Shown here one piece after another: positions 1 through 11,773 of a stretch of 64,000 nucleotides of DNA. The stretch comes from Climacium dendroides (taxonomy: Eukaryota; Streptophyta; Bryopsida; Hypnales; Climaciaceae). Within the stretch, counting starts at the first letter, position 1, and each line of letters starts with the position of its first letter. A model generated the notes under the pieces. The model worked only from the letters and a program-made list of their open reading frames with translations, had not been told where the DNA came from and searched no databases. The DNA lies in NCBI GenBank assembly GCA_950106755.1, contig OX467086.1, positions 30,026,001-30,090,000 of the forward strand. Reading direction: 5' to 3'. Position numbers and translations under genes: made by a program.

Positions 1-174
1 ACTCTAGCACACAAAAAGAGGCACAAGTTTTATAATAGTGTCGGGACTACATTCGTTATAGAACCCGATTTCTTTGAATTTGAAATTAATGCAAATGAGT
101 TCCACCCTCTCCTAGATTTGAGACACCCTAATGATTGCTTATGGGACACTAGTTGGTAATGGGTGCCTCCACCT
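1..174. mobile_element. 3' part of a TA-flanked MITE (family A)
   Basis: The stretch is clearly similar to 4143-4317 and ends in the same terminal inverted repeat, GGTGCCTCCACCT followed by TA. The 5' part lies outside the window. Full relatives are at 3906-4317, 6147-6517 and 11378-11773. It abuts a LINE fragment directly, so one probably inserted into the other. Confidence 0.65.
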
Positions 175-176
175 TA

Positions 177-1250
177 TACTTTTAGGAGACTTTGCAACCT
201 AATCTCCAAGGCTTTTGCGACTATTTTGTACGTGGCATTTAATAACATTATTGGTTGCCAATTGGATAAATCTGCCTTGTCACCCACTTTGAAGAGAAGG
301 ATGATGGTACCTAATGTCATGTCGAAAGGAAAATGGCCTTGGAGAATAGAGTTATGGACCATGTCAAAGAACTTTTCTCCTAGCATGTCCCAAAATCAAC
401 AAAAAAATTCAGTTGTGATTCCATGAAGTCCCAGACTTCAATCCTTCACCATCTACTACAATGCCATGTGTAATTGTTTACTAGTCAAGGAAGAATTGAG
501 TTGTTGAGACATAGATGTCGAGAATCTGTTGTTGACACAAGCTAATATTTTCTCTCGGTCATCCAACTCCTATAGTATCGCCATTGGTTGAGAGTAAAGT
601 CTTGAATTAAACTCGGTGTAGAGCGTTCTCTAAGTTACATTGGTCATAATGAAGTGAGTCCTCGAAATCCCTCACTTCAATGATGGAGGTTGTATTAGGT
701 GTCTCTTATACGGCTTTAAAAAACTTTATTGATAGTCGGTCTTCAACAATCCTCCATTTCACATGAGACCTAATCTTTTGCCCTTCAATTTTTCTAGATT
801 CAAAATTGGTAAGTGTGGATCAAATTGCATTGACCTCACCTTGGATTTCCTTTGAGTGAGGAGAATTGTGGAGTTGGCTAGTTTTTTGTTCTAATTCCTT
901 GCATAATTTTTCTTCAACCTCTCGGTACTATCGAGTGTGATTGATACAATACCATCCGTAGAAACACGTGACTTTCTTCAACTTTGAAAAGAAAGAGGCA
1001 TGATGGGGGGGCATTGGATCCAATTCCTCACACACCTCATTCAGCATCATCTAAGTAGAATGAGGACATGACCCAACAATTAATTGGGTTCGAGTAAGAA
1101 TTTTTGCCATCTCAATAATTAGGGACACTAGGTAGTGATTTGAATGAGTGTGGTTCCCTTGTATCTAATACTCTATAATTTTCCAACACCATATAGTGGA
1201 ATCCGGGAACATATAATAGTGGTCAAGTCTTGCCATAATCTCGTTGAACA
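177..1250 (-). pseudogene. Decayed LINE ORF2 fragment (endonuclease C-terminus to start of reverse transcriptase)
   Basis: Read on the minus strand. Around 1250-1085 is a stretch resembling the end of a LINE endonuclease, with an ARLD-like start and a degenerate SDHxPV motif (SNHYLV). Near 740-700 comes a connector fragment (KWRIVEDRLSIKFFKAV). At 386-174 is the start of the plant LINE reverse transcriptase, with the familiar pattern LFKVGDKADLSNWQPIMLLN then YKIVAKALEIRL. The frames are interrupted by stops. Coding stops at the junction with the MITE at 174-176, so the catalytic RT core (FADD box) is missing. The order of the blocks and their spacing match LINE ORF2, which makes the assignment fairly secure. 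The element is dead. Confidence 0.75.
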
Positions 1251-1476
1251 TTCAAATTTTGAAGCAATAGGTTAATATGAAAGTCCTTATTAAAAGAAAC
1301 ATGTTTTGTCTAGATCCCCAATTCATTTACTCTAAAAAGTTCGAGATCTGAATTTCTTCCTCCGACAACTCTACGGCAAGTTTCTTGTTTGGAGAGTTTC
1401 AAGGTTGATTCATAATAAGCTGAACTTGTCGCTTGGAAAGCCCACTTGGATGGTTCTTTCCTTTGTAGACAGAAAG

Positions 1477-1592
1477 TATGTTTGCACTTGGTGTTAGAGG
1501 TGCTGTTTGGAGTGTGAATCTGGCCCGAAGTATGTCTAAATTCGTTCCTAAGACTCTCAATAACAACACTTTTAACATCAAGTGCGAACATA
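1477..1592. mobile_element. Small MITE, family B
   Basis: About 116 bp with inverted ends: GCACTTGGTGTTAGAGG at the left, AACATCAAGTGCGAACATA at the right. Copies with the same ends and the same internal text occur at 3463-3580 and 23359-23504. The ends are TA-flanked. Confidence 0.6.
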
Positions 1593-1825
1593 CATAACAT
1601 TATTAACCTTCCCTGGGGGCCCCTTTTGCTCCCCCCAAATCAGGAGCCCTTAATAGTACCCTTGCCAATGACATACGAAGTATGTCGAAATTCGTTCCTA
1701 AGACTCTCAATAACAATACTTTTAACATCAAGTGCGAACATACATAACATTATTAACCTTCCCTGGGGGCCCCTTTTGCTCCCCCCAAATCAGGAGCCCT
1801 TAATAGTACCCTTGCCAATGACATA
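1526..1825. repeat. Two-copy 150-bp tandem duplication
   Basis: 1526-1675 is repeated at 1676-1825 with only a few single-base differences. The unit begins CGAAGTATGTC and ends CCAATGACATA. It contains the right end of the family B MITE, so the duplication came after that insertion. Confidence 0.9.
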
Positions 1826-1994
1826 CCGAGCTCTGACAACTTGGTGCTACATCACCTCTGCCCAGCCAATGACTTGTGCAGCATTATAACTAAACTCTCC
1901 CCCATAGGAGGGAATTATACCTCCACTTGGGGGGACGAAACCAAGCTGGTTAGCAATGTTATGTACCTAGAGTCTCCAATTTCTAAATTAACTT

Positions 1995-2310
1995 AAAGTT
2001 GTTCGAGTGAATGAGTGCGCAAGTGCAGCTTTCCACAATGACGTCATTCTGACGCAACTTGCACGGCAGCAAAGGAACGTAAGGAAGTCGTTCTGGGGAC
2101 CGTGCCTGGAAGGTTCCTCACTTCCTCTTATTCGTTGACTTCTGTTTGTAGGCTGAGATCATCCAAGTAGGGCATAAGTTACACTGAGTGCCGCACGTGG
2201 GCTGACTATTACCTTCCACAGTAACTTACTAGTGGTGCAAGTTGGGGCCTAGATTTTACTATTGACATCCATCCATGTGTAGAGTGCGGATGAAACCACC
2301 ATTTATCATT
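1995..2310. repeat. Dispersed repeat C, copy 1
   Basis: The text from GAATGAGTGCGCAAG through GACATCCATCCATGTGTAGAG recurs, with gaps, at 29391-29640, and its end recurs inverted at 3340-3440. No coding potential was recognised. The element class is unknown. Confidence 0.65.
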
Positions 2311-2497
2311 CACTCACATATATATGTACGTGATGTTTCATCCGTTCTCTTCGATGTGATTTGGTGATATTGTGTTCTATTTGGTGATTTAGTGGGTGTT
2401 GGATGAGGTGTTTTTTTATTTGTAAAAATGAAGAGACTCCCTGGATGAGGGAGAACATGCAAATCACGACCGTCGGACTGACAGGGAGTCTCTCCAT

Positions 2498-2723
2498 GCC
2501 CAGGGAGAATTGGCCCCCTCATTGCCCCGGTCAACTGTGGTTTGACAAAAAAGCCCCCTTATGTTGTGCCACTTTTTTGGCAATTCTTGCATCTCCCTAG
2601 AGTAATTTGGAGCCTCTGATTGCAAATATGAATTCAGAATTTCAAAAAAAAATTAAGCCTTGCAAATAAAAAATTCCAAGGCTTACCCTGGAGGGGCAAT
2701 GAGGGGGTCAATTCACCCTGGCC
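2498..2723. mobile_element. Mutator-like MITE with long inverted ends and 10-bp target duplication
   Basis: The inverted ends are about 30 bp and nearly perfect (CAGGGAGAATTGGCCCCCTC at the left, its counterpart at 2694-2721). The sequence GTCTCTCCAT stands immediately before (2488-2497) and after (2724-2733) the element. A 9-10 bp duplication with long TIRs points to the Mutator superfamily. It has no coding sequence. Confidence 0.8.
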
Positions 2724-2752
2724 GTCTCTCCATCCCACGTTTTTCATTTAAT

Positions 2753-2997
2753 CCTTAAACGTTGAGGAGGACGTTTTGCGTCCGATGGATGACAATTGCG
2801 TCCAATGGATGACAAGGAATTCTCTTGTGTAGGACAGAAATGCAACTACTCATCCTTAGAATTAGAGGTGGAAAGGGGAGATCTTCTACAATAGTTTGAC
2901 TCCCAATGATTATTTTTGTTTTTTTTAAACTAGATGATGTCACACGGTTCCAAAGGGTTTGATTTCTAAGGTCACCAAACCGATGTTTAAGGGTTAA
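2753..2997 (+). mobile_element. Family D MITE, copy a
   Basis: The ends are CCTTAAACGTTGAGG and GTTTAAGGGTTAA. Hallmarks are GATGGATGACAAGGAATTCT, a TGCAACTACTCATCCTT block, and TAGTTTGACTCCCAATGA. Five further copies occur in the window. Confidence 0.75.
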
Positions 2998-3019
2998 AAA
3001 CAAAACAAAAGCATTGTCA

Positions 3020-3245
3020 TTAACCCTTAAATGAAGGGTTGGTGATTGTGGAAATTAGCCCTTTTGGAACCGTCTAGTTTAAAAAAACCAAAAAATATTC
3101 ATTGGGAGTCAATTGACTACTTTAGAAGATCTCCCCTTTCTACCCCTAATTCCAAGGATGAGTAGTTGCATTTCTATCCTACATAGGAAAATTCCATATC
3201 ATTCATTGAACAAAAAAACATCCACTGTGTTGTTTATGGATTAAA
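3020..3245 (-). mobile_element. Family D MITE, copy b (inverted)
   Basis: Mirror copy of 2753-2997, beginning TTAACCCTTAAATG and ending TTTATGGATTAAAC. Together they form the core of the inverted repeat. Confidence 0.75.
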
Positions 3246-3462
3246 CACGCATTGATTTTTTCAAATAGAATATAATACCACCAAATCAATACCACCAAAT
3301 CACATTGAAGAGTACAGATGAAACATCATATATATATTTCATATACAGATGTGAATGATAAATGGTATTTTCATTTGCATTCTACATAAGGATGGATGTC
3401 AATAGTGAATTCAATATTCCAACTTGCACTACTAAGTTATTGTAGAAAATTGAAACTAAGGA

Positions 3463-3580
3463 TATATTCATACTTGGTGTTAAGGATGATGTTTGCAATG
3501 TGAATCCAGTCTAGAAATAGGCTTAAATTTGTTTCCAAGACCCTCACCACCAACATTTTTTAACACTAAGTGAGAATATA
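3463..3580. mobile_element. Small MITE, family B, copy 2
   Basis: The ends are TTCATACTTGGTGTTAAGG and TTTAACACTAAGTGAGAATA. The internal text matches 1477-1592. It is more diverged than the other two copies. Confidence 0.55.
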
Positions 3581-3905
3581 TTTTAAAATAGAAGCACCAA
3601 TAGTCAATCATTTAAGCGATTTTGGAGTAGATGGTAAAAAGTATGAGGTGGTGGAATTTTTTCCTACATAGGAAGATAGGAAATATGTGGATAGCAAAAT
3701 TTTCAGAATTTTATTCCCAAAATTGAAATTATTTTAGTTTTGGAAGGCAAAAAAGTACTCTTGATCTATAATCAATGTTTAGAGTCTTCCAATTCTAATC
3801 ATTCAAGAACTTCTTTCTTGCTCACTACTTTGGAACATGTGTTATAACCATTTTAGTCCCAATATTGAAAATGACAAAAAAACACCATTCCAAGCTTGAG
3901 TTCTA

Positions 3906-4317
3906 ACGTGGAGCCACCCATAACCGAGAACATAAGCCATAGTGGAAATGATTTGCAATAGTATTTGGTGAAGCAAATATTTACAAAAGTGCAAAGATAG
4001 AAATGGCAAAAATAGCAATTTTTTTGGTGATTTATAACTTGAACTGAATTTATCATAAATTAAGAAAGCTTGAAGTTGGGCTCAACCCATAGCCAATGTT
4101 TAGAGTCTTACAAAATTGATTACTAGAAGAGTACTTATAGATAACTCTAGCACACAAAAGAAGGCGCAAGTTTTGCAGCTATGCTGGGATGACATTGGTT
4201 ACAAAACCCAGTTTATTTGAATTCAAAATTAACACAAATGAGTTCCACCCTCTCCTATATTTGAGACACTCTATTGATTGCCTACAAGATAGTGGTTGGT
4301 AATGGGTGGCTCCACCT
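3906..4317. mobile_element. Family A MITE, full copy
   Basis: 412 bp. The left end GTGGAGCCACCCATAACC is mirrored by GGTAATGGGTGGCTCCAC at the right, with TA outside both ends. No coding sequence. Confidence 0.8.
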
Positions 4318-4319
4318 TA

Positions 4320-6146
4320 GTCTAAGGTTGAAAATATCACACCCTATAGGTTGGATATTGGACGTGGTTGACAATTGGTGCTTCTACCTAAGTCAACCAT
4401 ATGTGGCACTATTAGATGCCCTACTTGGATGATCTACAATTATACAGGAGAAGTCAACGAATAATATGAACCTTCACTCAACCTTCACTCATGCTCAAAG
4501 CCTCTAATTCCACCACTTAACTCCTAAATGTTCAAGGCTCCAATTTTTAATGTGTACAATACTTTGAAATTAAATAAAACTTGCTAATTTTAGTAGTTTA
4601 TAATTTTGAAAAATTCTTTTTGAAGTTTAGTTTTAGAATTAAAAATCTAATCTTGAAAATTATTAATTATGATTTTTCTATTCAAGATTTTGTGCAAGGG
4701 TGCCTATTACAATTTTGACTTTCTGTAGTGTGAGTCACCGTAGTGACTCACAATTAAGATTTATGACAAATACGATAAGTTAAGAAAAATGAGGAGTAAG
4801 TATGATGAATACAAAGATTTCAGCATTAAATCATAAATGAAGGTTTTTCATTCAATAGCAATGAAGAAATTAGAACAATGATGTGAATTCTAAAAAATAC
4901 AAGTAGGTGAAAGTAATGAAAAAATCCTAAGAAAAAACTAGGAATTTAAATTCAAAAAGACAGTAAGCAAAATATACAATATATAAAATTAATTGAATTA
5001 GGCAAATGATAAAAATGAGAAGAAGTAGAAATCAACTACAATGAATAGAAATGAAAGTCAAAACTATGAAGAAATGGAGATGAAGACTAGGAAGAATGAA
5101 GACTAGGAGGAATGAAGATGAAGAGGTAGATATAGGCATTGGGTAGATAGAGGAGAGTAGGGTTTCTAAACTCTCCTTCCCTCTCTTTCTCGGTTTCTCT
5201 CATTTTTTTGGTAGGCTCTCTAGCACTAGGGTTTTGTGGGAGGAAGAGAGTGGGAGGAGATAGATTGGTAAGTATGAGGAGGACTAGGAAAATGAGTTAG
5301 ATAAGGGAGTAGAAAATTTGTTGAGTAGGTTCATCTATGTGGAGAAACTATGGGTGAAGAGGGAAGAGAGTGTTGAGAAATGAGAGAAAAATGGGTAGCC
5401 GTTGCTGCCATTGGGAGCTGCCTACTTTGGAGGGCGATAACTTCCGGATAGTAGTTTCAATGAGGCTGAAATTTGGAGGAGTGGTGGAACATGAAGCTAG
5501 CTTTTCAAAAAGTTTAGGCTCAATGGATTTTGAGCAAGAACGAAGACATAGCGGGCAATTTACTGCAAGAGTATTGGCTGCCAACAGTGTTTAAGACAAC
5601 CAACTTCGGAGGGCTACATCTCACAAATGAAGAAGCATATGAGGATGAATTGTAGAGGGGTTATAGATCTTGGAGTCAGATTTCTAGGAAGCTTAAGCAT
5701 GTCAAAAAGCGACCAAGAATGAAGATGCAACAATTTACTTCAAGGATGTTGGTTGCCTTCTTGGTTAGCTCAAATTTGGCTCAAATTTGGCTCATTTGAA
5801 TCCCTAGTTGCAATTTCTAAGTAAGTTTTTAGTCTGTGAGGTTGCCTTAGCTTTTGGAATATGTATTAAAATGTTTGTGGAGTGATAAAACACACAATTG
5901 GATGATTTGGGGGTATTGCCCCTCTTTTTTCGTAAGGTTATTTAAGTATTAATTCATGTAACTAATAAAAAGTCCATTGCTCAAAGGCGTCTAGGGTTCA
6001 TACACTTCCCACTGGCCCAACTCTAAGGGTATTGTTTTGCCACACAGTGAAAAACACTCAATGTATGTAGTGTTGAGGACTCTTGGAGAAAAATCACATT
6101 AGAAATTCATTTAAAAAAATTGTAGTGTAAGTTTTGAAAAGCCGTA
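4320..6146. other. AT-rich stretch without a recognised gene
   Basis: The largest open frames are about 75 codons and overlap on both strands near 5350-5590. They match nothing I know. A purine-rich stretch lies at 5040-5130. Around 5420-5760 there are two loosely similar segments (GGAGGGC ... GGATGTTGG type), perhaps an old retroelement piece. I cannot assign it. Confidence 0.5.
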
Positions 6147-6517
6147 AGGTAGAACCACCCATAACTGACCAAATGAGCAACTGTGGACATATGTAGAGTA
6201 TAGTAAGGCGAAGGAAATATTTTCACAAGTGCAAAGATAGAAATGAGGGGGATTGCCAAAATTTGGTAATTTTATTGCTTCAACTAAAATTACTATTTGG
6301 TTTGAACCCATGTCCGATGTTTAGACTATTTTAGAACCGCTCATTTAAGAGTTCATTTTGGCACCCCAAACTAAGCAGATGTGTTATGAAAATAATGGAA
6401 GAATTGATGGGTGGAAATCAAGAACTCATGTTTGGAAATTAGTCCTAGCCTTTCCTGAATTTCAGCCCCCCTATTGATTGGTCATGGGGCTATAGTTGGT
6501 ACTAGGGGGTTCTATCT
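6147..6517. mobile_element. Family A MITE, full copy
   Basis: 371 bp. Left end AGGTAGAACCACCCATAAC, degenerate right end GGGGGTTCTATCT, TA on both sides. The interior matches 11378-11773. Confidence 0.7.
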
Positions 6518-6670
6518 TAGATGAAACAAGTGGACACTCCTAGATTTAAGTGACATTAATTTTCTTAAAAAGATTCTATATTAAAAATTTGTGTAAGATA
6601 GATAATTCACTATGGAAGCATGAGGTGTCCATGATCTTGGACATTTTTAGTATGTCATTAAATTCATTCT

Positions 6671-7199
6671 TACAACTACACATGTTGATAGATTTAAATT
6701 AATTCCATTTTTGTGAATCTTCTGACCCCCAAATTTGGTAGACATGTTATTAACATAGATCCAATCTCATACGAAAAAATTCATGGTAAATAAACAATTT
6801 TGCAGCTGTTGAGACAATGTCAAAGTTAGCAATAGTGAATTTTTTTTACAACTACATATATTGGTAGATTTAGAATATCTCTATTTTATGAATCTTTTGA
6901 CCTTCAAATTTTTTATACATGTTATTAACATAGACCCAATTTCATGCCAAAAAAAATTATGATAAATAAACAATTCTTCAACCCTTGAGACAATGTCAAA
7001 GTTGACAAGAATGAAATTTTTTTTACAACTACACATATTGGTAGATTTAGAATATCTCTGTTTTCATTAATCTTTTGACTTCTAAAATTATTACATATGT
7101 TATTAATATAGAGATGATCTCATGAAAAAATGTATATGATAAATAAACATTTTTCAATCCTCGAGACAATGTCGAAATTGGTGATACTGATTTTTTTCC
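6671..7199. repeat. Three-copy tandem array, period about 176 bp
   Basis: Units start at 6671, 6847 and 7024 with TACAACTACA. Each contains TGTTATTAACATAGA-type text and GAGACAATGTC. The copies have diverged through substitutions and small indels. The unit length is in the range of plant satellite monomers, but only three copies are seen. Confidence 0.85.
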
Positions 7200-7603
7200 T
7201 CTAGATATTCAAAAATACCATTCACTTGTATCCTATTATACAATTCCAAGTGACTTGAAATTTTTAGAGAATCTAGCTTATTTACCACAAAGAATGAATC
7301 CAAAGATTGAAGCACAAATGACACAAACAATTATGAGGGTGCATTAGTGTTTTGAACAAGGCCTACCTAAAATTTTCAAGTACCCAAATATGAATTTTGG
7401 TCACTTTAATTACTAATTTCTTCCAATCCATGCGGTCACACCTTTTAGCAAAAGAAATCCATATGTTCTTGAACCATCCTACTACAAGATTCTATGGTTA
7501 AATATAACAAAATATGATAAAAGAATTCTCTCTTCTTGCAATAGAAATGGCAATTTTAAAGCATTTTTAGTGAAAATATAGTGAAGGAACTTTTTAGGAG
7601 TTA
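7190..7603 (+). mobile_element. Partial TTAA-family element (right part)
   Basis: Matches the right half of 39285-40224 (GAATGAATCCAAAGA, then TAGTGAAAATATAGTG near the end) and finishes with TTTTTAGGAGTTAAG, a degraded form of the AGGGGTTAA end. The left part is missing. Confidence 0.6.
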
Positions 7604-7770
7604 AGGATTGGAATTCTTCTCTCTTCATAAATATTGCAATACAAGACGTGAGTAGGAAGATGGAAGGGGGTAGGTTGAAATCCTAAGTTTGTTTTTCTTT
7701 CAAGTAAAAAGCAAGTCAACGAGTCTTAATGTATCAGTCAAGGAGTTCTTTAAAGGGTGATTATCAAGAT

Positions 7771-8650
7771 TAGCCGCTAAAGGTTTTTAACTAAGTTTTC
7801 ACCAAAATCACTCCAAAGCTACCATTTCTAGTACAAATAGCAAATTTTAAAAAAGAAAATATTTTTGGATATATGTAAACCATAGGATTTCACTAGTAAT
7901 ATGTTGATTTGAGAAGATGTGGAAAAACTTCAAAAATTTTCACCATGTAGATTGCAAGATATTAGCATTTGAAATGACAAAAATCATTTTTTGGTCCTCC
8001 AAAAAATTAGGCAGCTACACTTCACAAAGTTATATTCGTATGAAAAAATGTCTATGTTGGTGGTGCTTCTTTAGATTCATTCTTCAAAGCAAGTTGGCTA
8101 CATGCTTAAAAAATTTCAGATCATTTGGAATTGTACAACATATGGGAAAAAAATAATAAGTAGAAAAAAGTAAAGAATGATTCAAAATACTAATTGATAA
8201 GAATTTTGTTATAGACTTGAAAATTGCCAATTCCAATGGTTGTAATGTCGTAATAAACAATCAACATCCTATGATTTTATTTTTTTCAAAAGGTATTGAA
8301 AATTGAGTTAAATAAAGGACTTCAAAGTTTATTTTAGAGTTCAAGTTCTATAACTACTTGCAAACTAAAACTCTCCATAACTTTCATCTCATTAATCAAA
8401 ATAGAGTGATTCAAAGCTTTCTACACACAAATATATATAGAGAGAGAGAGAACCAATTTCAAATTTTTATCTCTTAAGAAAGTGAATTTTTCAAAAAATA
8501 ATTTGAATTGCCCAAGTTGCCTATAGTTCAAAGAAAATTACATATCATACAATAAGTTTTTAACCATGTAGTCAAAATTGATGAAAATTGTTGGGCCAGA
8601 AAACTACTTCTTGGATACATGTTTTGTGAAAATTTCCAAGAGAAAAAAAA
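7771..8650 (-). mobile_element. Truncated TTAA-family element, reverse orientation
   Basis: Begins with degenerate TTAGCCGCTAAAGG and continues with the complement of 40224-39360 (GTTTTCACCAAAATCACTCC, GATTGCAAGATATTAGCA, CATAACTTTCATCTCATTAATC). The far end is lost near 8650. Open frames in it are short and have no recognisable domain. It contains a short AG microsatellite near 8440. Confidence 0.6.
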
Positions 8651-8792
8651 CAAACAATAACTAATATGCCAATGCAAGATAATAATAAATTACATATCTA
8701 ATTTCCTTTACAAAGCATGGAAGTCTTGGCATTTTGTTTGTCTCCTACTCTACTAGAATTGCAAGGATGATCTAGCCACAACTCCTCCTTAA

Positions 8793-9760
8793 CCCCTAAA
8801 CGCTAGAGGCGCAACCAGGCTTAAAAACTGTCTTCCTTTGCAAGTATGAAAAGTCAAAATTAGAGTAAGGTATGAAGATCTCAACCGTACAATATTGTAG
8901 TGTGCATGTTGTAGATGGTGTAAATCAAATTTGGGGTCATTTGACCATATAGATTGAAAGATTATAATGTTTAAGTGTTGCAAAAAGGTGCTGAATTTTT
9001 TTTTAAAACACATTTGGAGGTGAGATTTGATTTCTAAACCTACTCAAATGAAAAAACTTTAAACTACAAAGTGATTCAAAACCAAAATATATACAATTTG
9101 GTGAAAAAAAATATCATTCAAATGAATCACTGTGTCTGCAAAATGGATTTGAAATGTCAAAAAACAGTGAAAAAAGTAACAAAAAATCACATCTATGACT
9201 GAACCTCCTTCTACTAAAATGATTCTCACTCACTCATAACTTCTTGGATTGCTATGAAATTTAAACCACACAAACTATATTAATATGCGCAACTTCTCCA
9301 ACAAGTTTTATTGGATTTGGACATTGTATGAAGAAGTTATAGGCCGCCGAAGTTCACTGGAATTCACCAATGTTTGGATTTTGAACTTTGAATTGCTCCC
9401 AATCATTCGAAACAACTTGGATTGACATGAAAAATTTACCACAATAATTAGACTTCAGTGGAAACAAAACCCAACAAATTTTTATTGAAAACAAACATTA
9501 AATTACAAAGATACAAACCCCCAAAGTTGCAGCCATCAAATGCAGTCTAGTGAGCAAATTGAACCTGTGAACTTTGATTGGCTCCCAAAACTATTGTACA
9601 TCTTGTATTGATATGAAAATTTTATCACACAAACTAGACTAGTATGCGCAACTTCTCCAACAAGTTTATTAAATTTGGACATTGGATGCAAAAGTTACAG
9701 CCCTTTGAATTTGCCTTCTAGACTATGAGGACGTTTTTCGTCCCCTGTGACGTTCAGGGG
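8793..9760. mobile_element. TTAA-flanked non-autonomous element, 968 bp
   Basis: TTAA at 8789-8792 and 9761-9764 flanks ends reading CCCCTAAACG and CGTTCAGGGG. The interior includes the GACCATATAGATTGAAAGAT block shared with 27873-28823. In its right half there are about three loose 180-bp direct repeats marked by GCGCAACTTCTCCAACAAG. No coding frame above 75 codons. Confidence 0.7.
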
Positions 9761-9764
9761 TTAA

Positions 9765-10786
9765 TAAAATAATGAATGTTGACATGAATTGACATCTTTC
9801 TCACCACCCTAGTTTATGAGTTGCTTGCCTATAAAAATGGTGTTGAAAATTGACTACTTGTGGATCCCTTGGTCACTTGGTTGTCTCTTTTTGAACATAC
9901 AAAGATTGCAAGTGATGGATGTCAAGGAGTGTCTCAACTTAGAGAGAACTAGCTCTTTCACATTGTTTTAGTAGTTGTAATTTTTTTTGAAGGAGAGTAG
10001 AAATTGGAAGCTCTAGCCCCTACTTGGCTATTTCACCACTAGAAATTGTTGTCACTTGCTGCTTCGAGTAAAAATATCATGAATCTAATTATCAATTCTT
10101 AAAGTAATGCTAGAATGCAATGTCAAAGTTGCCCTAGTTGAAAAACAAACAACATATCATGAATAGAATAATTTTTCACTTGAATACTCAAATGCAACAA
10201 AGTCACTTGTACATAGAAAGTATTCTTCATTCAAACCTTGTAAAACAATTTGGCCCTTCAAAAGTCAAATCTCCACTTGCATTATCGTACTTGAATATGC
10301 TATATTGCCAAAAGTAGCTAGTTGGTTCCTTAGGGGTTAAGGGATTACATTAGAGGAAAAATGAGGCCTTTGGAGGGTTGTTCTAGAGCTCTAAAAGGAC
10401 CTCTAAGTTTTCATTTTATATTGTTTAAGCATTAAGTTTTCCCCTATTATTGCTTATTGTACGTTGGATGTCAAATGATTGTTAGTACACAAGGAGGTAC
10501 AAAATTTGATTGTGCACGTGTATTCTAACTCTAACAAATCTTAACCCTAATTATTAAACAACCAAATTTTGGAAAAAAAAAAGTCCAAAATAATCCAATT
10601 ACTATGTATTATCAAGAATTTTTTTTATGGCAATATAAAAGACTTACTTCATTGACATTTGATGAAAATAGAAGATGAAAAGTTTTTTTTAATTATGAAA
10701 TCAATTATCCATTATGAATCCTCAAAGGATATGGGATAATTTAAAGATGAGAGCTTGAGCACTCATTGTTTGTCTATCTGAAATTT
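9765..10786. other. Gene-free spacer
   Basis: No coding frame or recognisable gene. A lone TTAA-family right end (CCTTAGGGGTTAAGGG) lies at 10322-10338 with no matching left end. Confidence 0.5.
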
Positions 10787-10842
10787 AATTGATTAATCAA
10801 TTAGGGTTACCACATTAGGAAGGGAAAGGTCAAGTTTGTATA

Positions 10843-11249
10843 AGGTAAAATAGTCCATTGTAGTCAGATGACCCCATAGTAGACATGAGAAAAAAATCCA
10901 TTATATTTTTTTTTTTTCCAGTACATGAGATTTGGATCACAATGCATATGAATTCATTATAAGAATTGACTTTTTAGGCCTTCCATACTAGAAGGCATTG
11001 TGATCCAAATCCCATGTACTGGAATAATATGAACATTATGGATTTAGATTTTGTTGGTTTTAGGGTAGTCTACAAACTGGACCATGATGCATTGAACACT
11101 TTAAAAACTCATAGCAAATTTGTACTTTGTTAAAAACATATAATTTCAATTGCTCTCACTATTTTTCACACTTCTCTTTATGTAGAAAAAAATTTCACAT
11201 TGGCATTAGACCAAACTCCTAATTTCGACTACAATGGGATGTTTTACCT
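10843..11249. mobile_element. TA-flanked MITE with paralogous empty site
   Basis: 407 bp. The ends AGGTAAAATAGTCCATTGTA and ACAATGGGATGTTTTACCT are inverted for about 24 bp, with TA on both sides. The paralogous site near 30840 reads GTATAAG without the insert, so TA was duplicated. An inner hairpin (10918-11023, arms around GATTTGGATCACAATGC) sits inside. Confidence 0.85.
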
Positions 11250-11377
11250 TAAGGTATAGTATTGTTGAATTACAAAATGCACCCCCCGCCACTAAACATA
11301 TTGTTGTCAGAAAGAGCTGATTATACAATTGATTTCTACGTGAATTTATCAATTTAGAATTGCCATAAGACAAGTTA

Positions 11378-11773
11378 AGGTAGAACCACCCATAACCAAT
11401 TGAATAAACAATTGTAGACATGATGCGGAGTACAATAACAAAGGAAATATTTCTACATGTGTAGAGATAGAAATGAAGGTGATTCCAAAATTTGATAATT
11501 TTATTGCTTGAATTGAAATTATTATGAATTTTGGAAGACAAAAGTTGGTCTAGATCCTTGTCTAATGTATATATTATTCCAAAATTGCTCATTTAAGAGA
11601 CTACTTGTTCACTTTGTCACTCCAAACCAAGTAGATGTGTCATGAAAAGAATAGAAGAATTGATGAGCAGAAATCAAGAATTTATATTTGGAAATTAGTC
11701 CTAGCTTCTCTTGAATTTCAGCCCCTCTATTGATTGCTATTGGAGTTGTGGTTGGTGATGGGTGGTTCTACTA
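11378..11773. mobile_element. Family A MITE, full copy
   Basis: The left end AGGTAGAACCACCCATAACC is mirrored by GGTTGGTGATGGGTGGTTCT. About 396 bp, inside block A. The right half is also recognisable in block B around the nested CACTA elements. Confidence 0.75.

Larger units (their letters stand above)
2220..3440. repeat. Large imperfect inverted repeat
   Basis: The left arm (2220-2497 plus 2734-3000) is complementary to the right arm (3005-3440). Matching blocks include ACATCCATCC with its complement near 3385, the GATGTGATTTGGTG block near 2354 with its complement near 3300, and the whole family D element at 2753-2997 with its mirror copy at 3020-3245. The axis is near 3005. A Mutator-like MITE interrupts the left arm. 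Confidence 0.8.
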
